Part shown: positions 31,931 to 42,913 of the stretch, piece after piece | Layout: each line of letters begins with the position of its first letter | Numbering within the stretch: position 1 is the stretch's first letter | Assembly (NCBI RefSeq): GCF_000003195.3 | Contig: NC_012876.2 | Span: forward strand, 58,212,407 to 58,276,406 | DNA: 64,000 nt | Origin: Sorghum bicolor | Taxonomy: Eukaryota; Streptophyta; Magnoliopsida; Poales; Poaceae | Direction of reading: 5' to 3' | Translations under genes and position numbers: made by a program | Notes under the pieces: model-generated | The model's input: only the letters and a program-made list of their open reading frames with translations | Told to the model about the DNA's origin: nothing | Database searches by the model: none

Positions 31931-34900
31931 AACTACAAGACCGGTGGATCACATTGGGTAATTGATAGTGGTTGCACTCAACATATGACCGGAGATCCCA
32001 GATGTTCACCTCTCTTGATGAAGATGTTGACAACCAAGAGAAGATCACATATGGTGATAATTCAAAAGGGAAAGTCAAGGGACTAGGAAAGGTTGCAATA
32101 TCAAATGACAACTCCATCACCAATGTGCTCTATGTGCAATCTTTAAGTTTCAATTTGCTCTTGGTTGGACAATCATGTGACCTTGGATTTGAATGCCTAT
32201 TCAAGAAGAAGGAAGTAATTGTGACCAAGGAAGATGACAATGAAGTGATATTCAAAGGCTTCCGACACAACAACTTATACGTGGTTGACTTCTCATCCAA
32301 TGAAGTTAATGTCAAGACTTGCTTATTCACCAAGACTTCACTTGGGTGGTTGTGGCATAGAAGGTTAGCACATGTTGGAATGGGCACACTCAAGAAGTTG
32401 ATGAAGAAAGAATTGATTAGAGGTTTGAAGGATGTGACATTTGAAAAGGACAAGCTTTGCAGTGCATGTCAAGCGGGCAAACAAGTTGCAAACACTCATC
32501 CAACCAAAGCCTATCTCTCTACTTCAAGAGTGCTTGAGCTACTTCACATGGATTTGTTTGGACCAACCACATATGCTAGTCTTGGAGGCAACAAATATTG
32601 CTTGGTCATAGTTGATGATTTCTCCCGGTACACTTGGACATTCTTTTTGCAAGACAAGGCCGAAGTTGCATCAATATTCAAGAAGTTTGCAAAGAATGCC
32701 CAAAATCAATTGGATGTGAAGATCAAGAAAATTAGAAGTGACAATGGCAAAGAGTTTGACAACACCAACATTGAAGAATATTGTGATGAAGTGGGAATCA
32801 AGCATGAGTTCTCCTCAACATACACACCACAACAAAATGGGGTTGTAGAAAGAAAGAACCGGACATTGATCACCTTGGCAAGAACAATGCTAGATGAGTA
32901 TAACACTTCGGAGAAGATGTGGGCCGAGGCAATCAACACGGCATGCTATGCTTCAAACCGGCTCTTTCCACACAAGTTCCTAGAGAAGACACCATATGAG
33001 TTGCTCAATGGGAAGAAGCCTGATGTCTCATTCTTTAGAGTGTTTGGGTGCAAGTGCTACATCTACAAGAAGCGCCAACATTTGGGAAAGTTCCAAAGAA
33101 GATGTGACATTGGCTACTTGGTTGGCTATTCATCAAAGTCCAAGGCATATAGGGTCTTTAACCATGCCACAAACATGGTTGAAGAAACATTTGATGTTGA
33201 ATTTGATGAAACTAATGGCTCCCAAGGAGCAAGTGATAATCTTGATGATGTAGGTGGTGAACCATTGAGGGATGCCATGAAGAATATGCCGGTGGGAGAC
33301 ATCAAGCCTAAAGAAGATGATGATGATGTGCAAGTCATTGAGCCACCATCCACTTCACAAGGTCCACAAGATGAAGACAAGGATGTGAGAGATGCTCATG
33401 AAGACACTCAAGTCACTCATGAGCAAGCCGTGGCACAAGCACAAGATGTTGATGCTCCCCAACCAACCCCTCAAGTGGCACCAAGAAGAACATCACATCT
33501 CCTCCAAGATCACTCTCAAGATCTCATCATCGGGAGTCCATCACGTGGTGTAACTACTCGTTCTAGACATGCTTTATTTATTGAACATCACGCTTTTGTG
33601 TCTCTTGAAGATGAACCAAAGACTATAGAGGAAGCTCTTCGTGATACGGATTGGATCATGGCCATGCAAGAGGAGTTGAACAACTTCTCTCGCAACCAAG
33701 TATGGACACTTGAAGAGCGACCCAAAGATGCAAGAGTGATTGGAACAAAGTGGGTCTTCCGGAACAAGAAGGATGATCAAGGCAAAGTGGTGCGCAACAA
33801 GGCAAGACTTGTGGCAAAAGGCTTTTCACAAGTGGAAGGTCTTGACTTCGGTGAAACCTTTGCACCGGTGGCAAGACTTGAAGCAATCCGTATCCTACTT
33901 GCATATGCATCTAGTAATAACATCAAGTTATTTCAAATGGATGTGAAAAGTGCCTTTTTAAATGGTTATATTAATGAGCTTGTCTATGTTGAGCAACCCC
34001 CCGGTTTTGAAGACCCTAGGTACCCCAAGCATGTCTACCGGTTGTCCAAGGCTCTCTATGGTCTCAAGCAAGCTCCTAGAGCTTGGTATGAGAGGCTTAG
34101 GGACTTCCTCATTGAGAAGGGCTTCAAGATTGGGAAAGTTGACACAACACTCTTCACCAAGAAAATGAATGGGGAAATCTTCATTTGCCAAGTTTATGTT
34201 GATGATATTATTTTTGGCTCTACTAATGAAGATTTTTGCAAGGAATTTGGTGATTTGATGTCCAAGGAGTTTGAGATGTCCATGATTGGCGAGCTATCCT
34301 TCTTCCTTGGATTTCAAGTCAAACAAATGAAGGAAGGGGTCTTCATCTCTCAAGAGAAGTACACTCAAGATCTTCTCAAGAGGTTCAAGATGATGGATTG
34401 CAAGCCAATCAAGACTCCCATGGCATCAAATGGGCATCTCGACTTGGATGAGGGAGGTAACCCTATTGACAAGACTCTCTATCGCTCCATGATAGGAAGT
34501 CTACTCTACCTCACCGCATCTAGGCCCGATATAATGTTTAGTGTGTGTATGTGTGCAAGATATCAAGCAATGCCTATGGAATCTCACTTGATTGCGGTCA
34601 AGAGAATTCTTAGGTATCTAAAATACACACCTTACCTAGGCTTGTGGTATCCCAAAGGTGCAAGATTCCAACTTGTAGGCTATTCCGATTCGGATTATGC
34701 CGGGTGCCGGATTGATAGAAAAAGCACATCCGGAGGGTGCCATTTCCTAGGTAGATCACTTGTCTCTTGGATGTCAAAGAAACAAAATAGTGTTGCTTTG
34801 TCAACGGCCGAGGCGGAATACATAGCCGCCGGTGCTTGTTGTGCACAAATACTCTACATGAAACAAACTTTGCTAGACTATGGAGTAGTACTAGACAAAG

Positions 34901-35154
34901 TACCTTTGTTGTGTGACAACGAAAGTGCCGTAAAACTTGCAAACAACCCGGTTCAACACACCCGCATAAAACATATTGACATCCGCCACCACTTCCTTAG
35001 GGATCACGTTGCTAAAGGTGACATATCCCTAGAGAATGTGGGAACGGAAAATCAATTGGCGGATATCTTCACAAAACCCTTAGATGAAGCTAGGTTTTGT
35101 ATGTTGAGAAATGAACTTAATGTGCTTGACCTATCCAACTTCACTAAAAGATAA
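31931..35154 (+). pseudogene. Sirevirus Pol: protease, integrase, reverse transcriptase, RNase H; one frameshift
   Basis: Protease begins in one frame (HWVIDSGCTQHMTGDP, catalytic D-S-G) and after about nt 32001 continues in the next (MFTSLDEDVDNQEKITYGD), which indicates loss of one base against the family pattern. From there 1060 codons are open: the LWHRRLAHVGMGTLKKL pre-integrase block; integrase HMDLFGP, RSDNGKEF (about 32731) and [40 protein letters not shown] (about 33935), [11 protein letters not shown] and YVDDIIFG (about 34197); RNase H YSDSDYAG (about 34681), ALSTAEAEY and KHIDIRHHFLRD; stop at 35152-35154. Apart from the frameshift it looks intact. Confidence 0.9.
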
Positions 35155-35670
35155 AAGTTGTGTGTTGAATCTTGTAAATAACTTTTGCTTTGCATATCAT
35201 GCATACTAAAACTAAAAATATAACTTGCATGTAGGGCTTGTCTAACATGGTTAAGATAACCCCCCTTGTGTGTGTGAAAAAGCTTAACCTTGGATCAAAC
35301 TTGACAAGCATTAGTTTTCTTTCAAGTATTGCATTACAACTCATATCATGTGCATGCTTGTTAGTTGATCGTTTCTTTTCGGTTATTCGTTGAGCATCCG
35401 CTGTGTTCGTCCATAGATAGGGGGAGCATTCAAAGCTCATTATGATTTAAACCCCTAGCTTTATGGCCATACGATGCTCCTTGGTGATTTTTCTCGAACT
35501 ATCTTCATAAAAACTACTAAGCCTATGGCTAAATATTTGTGAAAATTTGAGGGTTTGAGAGATGTCACTCATACCAGATCCATTTGGTGTTTATTTGAGT
35601 GCTTTTGAAGATGGAACTTGGGTGGGTCAAAGTCGGACGTGGTGCTTAGTTGGAAAAGTGCTCAGAGGAG
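35155..35670 (+). other. Sirevirus spacer between pol and the internal palindrome array
   Basis: Non-coding. It includes AGATAGGGGGAGCATTC (about 35414), a second polypurine-like tract. Extra polypurine tracts in this region have been noted for Sireviruses. Confidence 0.6.
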
Positions 35671-35880
35671 CACCGGACGATGCACCGGACGCTGCCTCGG
35701 AGCGTCCGGTGCGATGAGTGTACCAGATTGCATGCACCGGACGCAGGAACAGTGTTCCTGCAGCATCTGGTGTGGTGCGTCCGGTGCTCACCTTGTGTGA
35801 CCTGAAGCACCGGACGCTAAGGCCAGCGTCCGGTGCCACATAAAGAGCGTCCGGTGACCCCGTGGCGGGCGCATAAAGCC
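35671..35880 (+). promoter_or_regulatory. internal palindrome array and promoter-like module before the env-like gene
   Basis: Five CACCGGACG and five CGTCCGGTG-type half-sites lie between 35671 and 35856, ending in AGCGTCCGGTGACCCCG. The LTR array also ends in GCGTCCGGTGACCCCG, just before its TATA box. Here GCATAAAGC follows at about 35871 as a possible TATA element. The layout copies the LTR promoter but sits 6 kb inside the element, in sense orientation to the env-like gene. Promoter function is an inference. Confidence 0.5.
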
Positions 35881-36437
35881 CGCGCCAAGGGGCTTCGCGC
35901 GACCGTTTTCTCTTCTTTTTCCTTCGATCTCGCCGAGTCGCGCCCGCGTCTTTCTCCCCGTGCCCTAGCGCCGCCGCCGCCGTCAGATCGCCCATCCCCC
36001 GCGTCCTCGGAGCTCCTTCCTCGCGCCAGTACCTCTCCGCGAACTCCTCTCCTCCCTCTACTCGCGGAGTGTCTTCTCTCTTGCGAGGCAGTTAGGGCTT
36101 GGGTGAGTTCTAAATCCTTGTTCTCAAGGTGTTCGATACAATGTCTGAATAGCTCAAATTGTTGTTTCTAACGACGATTCGATCTGTTCTTCCCTTGTAG
36201 CACCTTGAGGAATCGGTTCTCGTGTCTCCGACCGACTTCGATCGCGGCATCTCATCCGGAACACGTCCTATCTTCGGATCGTAAGCCTTCGAGCCCGTAA
36301 CTTATCTTTTCTTTCGATCTGTAGGTTTGTCTCATCTCTAGACGATATGTTTTCTTATATACATCCTATCTTGTCAATTCCCTGCAGCGCGCTAATCTCC
36401 ATTGTCAGTCGGTTGTCTGTCGGACGCTTGTTTGGCA
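35881..36437 (+). other. GC-rich leader with candidate introns before the env-like gene
   Basis: After the array comes a CT- and CG-rich stretch (CTCTTCTTTTTCCTTCGATC, GCGCCGCCGCCGCCGTC) like a plant 5' UTR. A donor GG/GTGAGTTC lies at about 36102, with acceptor TTCCCTTGTAG at about 36200 and another acceptor CCCTGCAG near 36388. Start ATG follows at 36438. These fit a spliced leader. No sequence support for actual splicing is available here. Confidence 0.45.
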
Positions 36438-36516
36438 ATGGCTCGTACCAAGAACGTCAGTGGTCCGACAGCTGGCTCAGGAGGTTCCCCAGGAGGCGAT
36501 GGTGGAGGTGATCCTC

Positions 36517-38417
36517 TGAAAGGTCCAAATGGCTAGAGGGGGGGTGAATAGCCTATTTAAAATTTCTACAAACTTCACTAAGCAAGTGAGTTAGTAAAAC
36601 AAATGGCGAAGCAATTCTAGCACTAGCTCAACTAAGCTATGCAAGCCACCTATACAAACTAGTACAAGGCTAAACACTAAAGCACAACAACAAGAGAACT
36701 AAGCTAAACAAGCTACACAACTAGCAAGGTAAGCAAGTATGTAAAGAGAGGAGAGTGATTGTTATACCGACGTTGTAGAGATGAGATATATCCAATCAAT
36801 CACGTACACAATTACAAGAGAGACCTCGGCAAGAGATGACACAAGATTTTTTACCGAGGTTCACTTGCTTCCCGGCAAGCTACTCCTCGTTGTGGCGATA
36901 CACCCACTTGATGGATCACGAGCTAATTGGCAATCCAAAGCCAAACCCTCAGCGGGTGCCGCACCTCCACTCACAAGATGGGGATCCTCCAAGCCACGAG
37001 CAATCCACTAGAGTAGCCAATTGCGATCTCCCGCGGGGAAGGCTCAAGAACCCCTCACAAATCACTTGGCGAGGCTCGAAACAATCTCCAATCACGAGCT
37101 CAACACCACCGCTGCTCCAAGCCATCTAGGGCGTCGGGAAACACCCAAGAGTAACAAGAAATCCACAGCAAACTCAAGAATCAAGTGCCACTAAATGCAA
37201 CTCTCAAAGCAATGCACTTGAATCTCACTCAATCTCACTAGGATTGGCAATCAAGCAAGGAGATGAGTGGAGGGAGTGTTCTCTAGCTCAAAGTATGCCT
37301 CAAGTATTCAAAAGTGCAAGAGAGAGCCTCCCAAAGCCGGCCACCTTCTATTTATAAGCCCCTCAAAGAAACTAGTCGTTGGCCACTTTCACTGGGCTAA
37401 AATCGGGGGCACCGGACGCTACTAAGTGAGCACCGGACGCTCGACTCCCTGCGTCCGGTGCACTGGAGTTGGCCACGTGTCGAACTTGAATCTCGCGCGT
37501 CAGTTTCTAACGGCTACTTGCAACACACCGGACGCTCTGCAAATCCACACCGGACTGTTCGGTGCTCACCGGACTCGTGCGCAGAGAGGGTGTCAAACTC
37601 GCGACCTCACTGGACGCTGGGCATCGGACGGTCCGGTGCTCACCGGACTCGTGCGCAGAGAGGGTTACAAAAACCCCTCACACCGGACGCTAACCACCGG
37701 TCGCTACCAGAGTGCGTCCGGTGCTCAACCCTAGCAGGGTCAAGCACACCGGACGCTGGCCTCAGCGTCCGGTGCCTCCGCACTCAGCGTCCGGTGAGTG
37801 TTTCTCAGTGAGAAAACACTCCCGCGACTTCTCAAAATTTCCCACCGGCGCAATAGAAAATATACACTTATTTTTCTCAAAAGCGCCGAATCCCGCCTCG
37901 CAAGCTCGGCGGGAGGGAGAGAGGAACCCACACCCCTCTCAACCCTAGGAAAACCACCTCCTTTGTAAATGTGCTAACACCAACAAGTGTCCACCACCAA
38001 AGTGCACGAGTGTTAGCTTTTCACAAACATTTTCACCAAAGGAGTTAAGTTAGCACTTTACTAGATCCTAATGCATATGCTCAAGATGTAGACCTAGTAG
38101 CACTTGATTCGAGAGATGACCGTGATTTCCCCTCTTGATAGTCGGCTATCTATCCTAAACCCGGTCAATCACTTCTCTACTCATCTTAGACCGGCAAAAG
38201 TAAAACCCTATGTTTATACCTTTGCCTTGATAACTTTGCTCCTTGTTTATCACCATGATCTTCACTTTATGCTTCATCCCTTTGTGATCATGTGGCCACC
38301 TTTCCATGCCACCATGCACCTTCATCACATGTGTTGCTATGCCTAACTCAAATCACTTAAACAAAAGGCATTAGCAACTTGGTGTCATTAATTACCAAAA
38401 CCAAACTTGGGCTTTCA
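36517..38417 (-). repeat. solo LTR of a related Sirevirus, antisense, inside the env-like gene
   Basis: TGAAAG...CTTTCA ends with a perfect 5-bp target duplication TCCTC (36512-36516 and 38418-38422). Read on the minus strand, the start (TGAAAGCCCAAGTTTGG, then TTAATGACA) and the end (AGGCTATTCACCCCCCCTCTAGCCATTTGGACC) resemble those of the host Sirevirus LTR but belong to another subfamily. It has its own palindrome array (37410-37796) and a minus-strand TATAAATAG (37348-37356). No internal retroelement sequence remains, the sign of LTR-LTR recombination. Confidence 0.93.
37410..37796 (-). promoter_or_regulatory. palindromic CACCGGACG/CGTCCGGTG array in the solo LTR
   Basis: At least eight CACCGGAC and five GTCCGGTG half-sites, plus degenerate ones (CACTGGACG, CATCGGACGGTCCGG), lie upstream (minus-strand sense) of TATAAATAG at 37348-37356. 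It is the same module as in the host element. Confidence 0.75.
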
Positions 38418-40920
38418 TCCTCCTCGTCGCCTATCAGCGGCAGAGAAAGGCAAGGGAAAGAAGCTGGCCACCAAGAAGCGCAAGGCCAGTGACAGAGATG
38501 CAGAGGTCGCAGAGGCAGTGGCAGCAGCAGCAGAGGCTGCAGAGAGAGGTGGTCGAGCAGGTGCTTTGAGGATTGGAGATGATCTTACGCCGCGTCAGAG
38601 GCGTGCAGTACTTGAGGCAGAGGCATTCCATGGATCTCCTCCAGGCACCGTGACGATTGGAGGACAGAGGGTTAGGCTTGTGGTTTGGGACCCGGCTCAG
38701 GAGGGTCCGGACACTGAGACAGAGACCCAGGCAGAGGGTCCAGCAGAGGGACAGGAGCAGGAGCAGCCACTGCGGAGGTCGACTCGTGCTCGTACTCAGC
38801 CTCCTCCCCGGACTAGTACGCAGGGTCAGTCCACCTCCACAGCTCGTGCCACTCCAGCTAGAGGCACTCCAGCTTCCCGCCCAAGGCCAGTCAGGATCCA
38901 TAGGGATCTTTCTCTTGTGTCAGCCAGAGAGATCCAGCAGCTGAGGTTCGTTCCATTTCCCACCTGGTTTCCAGCTGCCAGGGATCCTAGAGCCGGTGCC
39001 AGGTTCTACACAGTCATCCAGGAGGACATCTACGAGGCACTGGTTCGCTCTCAGGCTCAGTTCAGGGAGCACAGAGTGATCGACCTGGAGATACTGGGGA
39101 ATGTGGTTGGAGCTGATATTCGTCAGTACTTTACCTACCTCCACGGACTTCCAGAGTTACTAGCACTCCCCGGCACTTACTGTGAGCAGTGGGTCAGAGA
39201 GTTCTACGCGTCAGTGTGGGTTTCTCCAGATCACAGCTATATCCACTACACACTGGCGGGGACAGACTACAGAGTGACAGCTCAGAGGGCCAGAGAGGTG
39301 CTTGGACTGCGAGCCTCTCCCACCAGGATTCACCAGCTGTGCTACGGGAACGTGGATCCTCCTCGTCGTCCTCACGGTGGTGAGATACCACCAGTTGACT
39401 TCGTGGCTCCCTGTTTCCGTGCACCTTTTGGGGAGGGCTCCAGTAGGACAGTGGCAAACTTGACACGCCCAGCCAGGATCCTCGACTTTGTGTTGAGGAA
39501 GACTCTTCTTCCTAGGACAGGCTACAGAGACGGATTCACTCGTATGCAGCAGTGGCTCGTCGCTCACCTTATCTCCCAGACGCAGTTTGATTTGTGGGAT
39601 TTGATCGTCTCCGAGATTGAGGACACCATCTCAGAGAGCTTCAGGGGATGGCGTCAGTTGCCGTATGCACATTGGATCACTCTACTTATACTTCGTGCTA
39701 GGCCACTGCCCCTGCCACCTCACTTGCAGAGGGAGTTGACAGAGTCCGACACCGTCTTCCCCCACTACGACCCCTGGCAGATGTTGAGAGCGCACCACGA
39801 CCTTCGCGGTGCACCTCCTCCTCGTGCTCCACGTGGACCAGTGCCTCCACCTTCTCCTAGGGGCACTCGCAGTACAGCAGCTGTTGCAGAGACAGAGGAG
39901 CAGCAGGATATAGCTATTGGGGCGTTCGCCGATGCAGAGGCAGAGGGCGAGTTTGACTTCGCCTCAGACAGTTCAGACGACGACTATCAGCCGCCAGTGA
40001 CTGATCTTCCTCCTAGAGCTCACGACCACGAGGTAGGCGGTTCTTCGAGTGCTTCAGACCCCGCCCTGCTTGCTATTCTAGAGGGGATGAGGGCAGACCA
40101 GCGCCGTGCAGCTGAGGAGCAGGCGAGGCGCGACAGGGATCAGGCTGCCATCAATGCAGCTATACAGGCCAGGCAGGATGAGCTCCAGCGTCAGCTTCTC
40201 ACCTTTCAGGAGCAGCAGCTTGCTTTCCAGGCCCAGCAGACAGCGATGATGGCCGCTCTCATGGCCGCCTCCGGGATTCAGCTACCGCAGATACAGCTCC
40301 CAGGCACGTCGTCCGTCAGGCCCCCTACTCCTGCACCCCAGACTCAGAGCCCGTCACAGCAGCCGCTCCAGCTACCAGCTCAGAGTCAACCGTTTTCGAC
40401 GCCGCAGCACCAGGTCTCTCAGGGTGCTATCTCTTCAGGCTTTGAGCAGGTACCGCAGTTTACCCCTCTCCGCTCAGGCTTCACCCCTCAGTCAGCTTCA
40501 GCGTCACAACTTGTGTGGGACTCGCAGACAGATCCGCACCTCAGCTTCACCTACAGTGCTCTGACTGGTGACCCTACGCCTCCTCCTCTGCAGGCTCCTG
40601 CAGTCTTTACGGCGCCAGTTACCACTACAGAGCTTCTGTCGTCGTCCGTAGCGTCGTCTGAGCAGCTTGCACCGTCTACTACCGTACCAGAGACGACAGC
40701 TACAGCGACCGAGTCCGTGCCAGCCTCATCAGCCGGACTTGAGCAGCCAGCACAGCCTATGACAACGCCAGAGCAGACCCGGACCGCTTCTCCAGCACCT
40801 GCAGCTTCAGAGGGTCACTCCACCTCCTCCGCCTCGACGGCCGATAGTTCCGATGATGCAGCTCGTTTCGTGGCCGCGCCGAGGGACTCTACAGCTCCGC
40901 CTCCTCCGCCCTCTTCTTAG

Positions 40921-41378
40921 GTTTTTGGCGCTTGATGCCAAAGGGGGAGAGAAAGTGCGTTTAGGAGAGTTAGGAGTTAGGGGGAGCTAGAGAGGGAGTT
41001 CATTCTTTTGAGATACTTGTGCTATGTGTGCTACTGCTACTCCATCATGCATCATGTTTACTTTAATGCATTGCACTTGTGTGAGATACTATGGTTATGA
41101 GACATGATTTGTGCTTTATGCGATATCTTAATGTCATGTGTTTTGGCTCATTTTACCTTTGCTTCCGCGTTTCTACTCCGATGTAACTATGAGCCTTATG
41201 TTTATATCCTGTTGTATACCACTCACATATTTGGATGCAGGGTATTGGTTTTGGTTGATATAAGCATGACTAATCCTTTGTTCTTATTGTAATATGCTTA
41301 TTGAAACCAAGTCACTTTAAAAACCTCAACTCTCTTTTCATACTCGAGGTTGTCATCAATCACCAAAAAGGGGGAGAT
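40921..41378 (+). other. Sirevirus 3' untranslated region and polypurine tracts
   Basis: Repeated purine-rich runs: CCAAAGGGGGAGAGAAAG (about 40939), TTAGGGGGAGCTAGAGAGGG (about 40978) and AAAAAGGGGGAGAT directly before the LTR (41365-41378). Only the last primes plus-strand synthesis by position; the others are extra copies, a known Sirevirus trait. The short frame at 41104-41292 is not considered a gene. Confidence 0.7.
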
Positions 41379-42913
41379 TGAAAGAGCATCTAGGCCCCTA
41401 GTGATTTCGGTGATTAATGACATTATTGATTACTATGACTAACGTGTGTTTTGCAGAGGCAAAGTCATAGGTAAGGTCATGGTATATAGGTACTCGATGG
41501 ACAGGGACGTACATGCCTACTTAATAGTGGAAATCGTTTCGGTTTTCAAAGGATGGATGGACATCGTCAAGACTAGACTAGGTCTAAGTGCCATATGGTG
41601 AAGAAGGGCACTTAGAGTAGTTTAGGACTTTGTTTTCCTTTGACCGTACTATTAAGAGGGGCTTTGATCTAGTAGCTTGACTTAGGCAAGGCTTTAGGTT
41701 TAGGTGTGGTGCACACTTGGTAAACCTAGCACTAGGTAGCTCAGAGATAGTCCTTAGATCGAGAGGAACAAACTTCGTGTTGGAGCGATCGCGTTTCGAC
41801 GAAGTTTGGGTGCCCAAAGGGGCACCGGACACTGCACCGGACGCTCTGTGAGTGCGTCCGGTGAGGTCCTTAGCCGTTAGAACAGTGCCGTGCTTAGGGT
41901 TAGGCACCGGACGCACCGGGTAGCGTCTGGTCCCTTACCCAGGGAGCTTGCAAAGTTCCCCTGAGCACCGGACGCTAGCACCGGACGCACCGGGTAGCGT
42001 CCGGTCCCATGCGCAGGGAGCATGTAAAGTTTCCCCGAGCACCGGACGGTGCACCGGACGCTGAGAGTTAGCGTCCGGTGACCTGTCAGAGAAAAGAGCA
42101 GGTAGCCGTTATGAAGCACCGGACGCTCGATGCAGTGCGTCCGGTGCAACATAATGTGCGTCCGGTGACCCCGTTTTCAGTGGAAAACGGTTGGCCGACC
42201 TTTGGACTTCGTGGATAGTATTTATACTCCTCCACCTCGTCCATGAGAGCTCTCTTGCCCATTTGAACATCAGAGAAACTTGTTGTGGAGCAAGAGAGTT
42301 GCAAAGAGCCTAGAGAGGATTGAGTTTTGAGTGATTTCTTGAGAGAATCCTCCTCTAGTGAGTTCCAAGAGTCAAGTGTGCATCCACCACTCTCTAGTGC
42401 CTTGTTTGGGTCAAGTGAGAGTTCTTTGCTTGTTACTCTTGGTGATCGCCATCACCTAGACGGTTCGGTGGTGATTGGAGGCACGAAGATCACCCGGAGT
42501 TCTTGTGGGTGGCTCGTGTCAAGCTTGTGAGCGGTTTTGGGCGATTCACCGCGATGGAGTGTCGAAGAATCAGCCCGTAGAGAGCACTTGGTCCTTGCGC
42601 GGACCAAGGGGGAGCAAGACCCTTGCGCGGGTGCTCCAACGAGGACTAGTGGAGAGTGGCGACTCTCCGATACCTCGGCAAAACATCGCCGAGCATTTTC
42701 TTCCACTACTCCTTTACTTTCTAGCATTTACTTTGTGTTTTTACATTCTTAGAATTGCCATGCTAGAATAGGATTGGAACTAGGTTGCAAAACTTTTATC
42801 CGGTAGCTCTCTAAGTCACACTAGGCACAAGGGGTTGAATTGGAGCTTATAGGTTGCTTAAATTTTTAGAGAAGCCCAATTCACCCCCCCTCTTGGGCAT
42901 CTTGATCCTTTCA
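41379..42913 (+). repeat. 3' LTR of the Sirevirus
   Basis: 1535 bp, TGAAAG...CTTTCA, with the same TATA-like box (42219-42226) and palindrome array (41823-42167). It lacks 12 bases present in the 5' LTR. Confidence 0.97.
41823..42167 (+). promoter_or_regulatory. palindromic CACCGGACG/CGTCCGGTG array in the 3' LTR
   Basis: Same order of half-sites as in the 5' LTR, with one CACCGGACGCTAG unit missing near 41910 and one half-site changed to GTCTGGT. Confidence 0.8.

Larger units (their letters stand above)
36438..40920 (+). pseudogene. Sirevirus third (env-like) gene, interrupted by a solo LTR
   Basis: ATG at 36438 opens 26 codons (MARTKNVSGPTAG...) and the frame is then cut by a 1901-bp solo LTR. 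The same frame resumes at 38423 (RRLSAAEKGKGKK) and runs to TAG at 40918-40920. Features: basic Lys/Arg start; a central region (FVPFPTWFPAARDP, EQWVREFYASVWV, ILDFVLRKTLLPRTGY) resembling plant proteins annotated as putative transposon protein domain; a Glu/Gln-rich coiled coil (about 40087-40260); and a long Pro/Ser/Thr/Gln tail. I see no signal peptide or membrane segment, so the label env-like comes from position only. The function of such Sirevirus genes is unknown. The break was made by insertion alone. Confidence 0.8.
27903..42913 (+). mobile_element. Sirevirus-type Ty1/copia retrotransposon, full length, inside the LINE
   Basis: Two near-identical LTRs (27903-29449 and 41379-42913) start TGAAAG and end CTTTCA. 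A primer-binding site complementary to initiator tRNA-Met (TTGGTATCGGAGC) follows the first, and a polypurine tract AAAAAGGGGGAGAT precedes the second. Flanks are CATTC and CGTTC, a 5-bp target duplication with one mismatch. Inside are gag, pol and a third env-like gene in the Sirevirus order. The CACCGGAC/GTCCGGTG palindromic LTR repeats are a described hallmark of Sireviruses. Removing the element restores the LINE ORF2 frame. Confidence 0.95.

Noticed and set aside
35627..35995. Minus-strand 122-codon frame before the env-like gene
   Set aside because: It crosses the palindrome array and a GC-rich leader in antisense; the encoded protein is repeat-driven.
38434..39567. Minus-strand frames of 90-155 codons under the env-like gene
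   Set aside because: Shadow frames of a long coding region; no motifs.
41104..41292. 62-codon + frame between the env-like gene and the 3' LTR
   Set aside because: Lies in the retrotransposon 3' untranslated region between polypurine tracts; hydrophobic by chance AT-rich composition.
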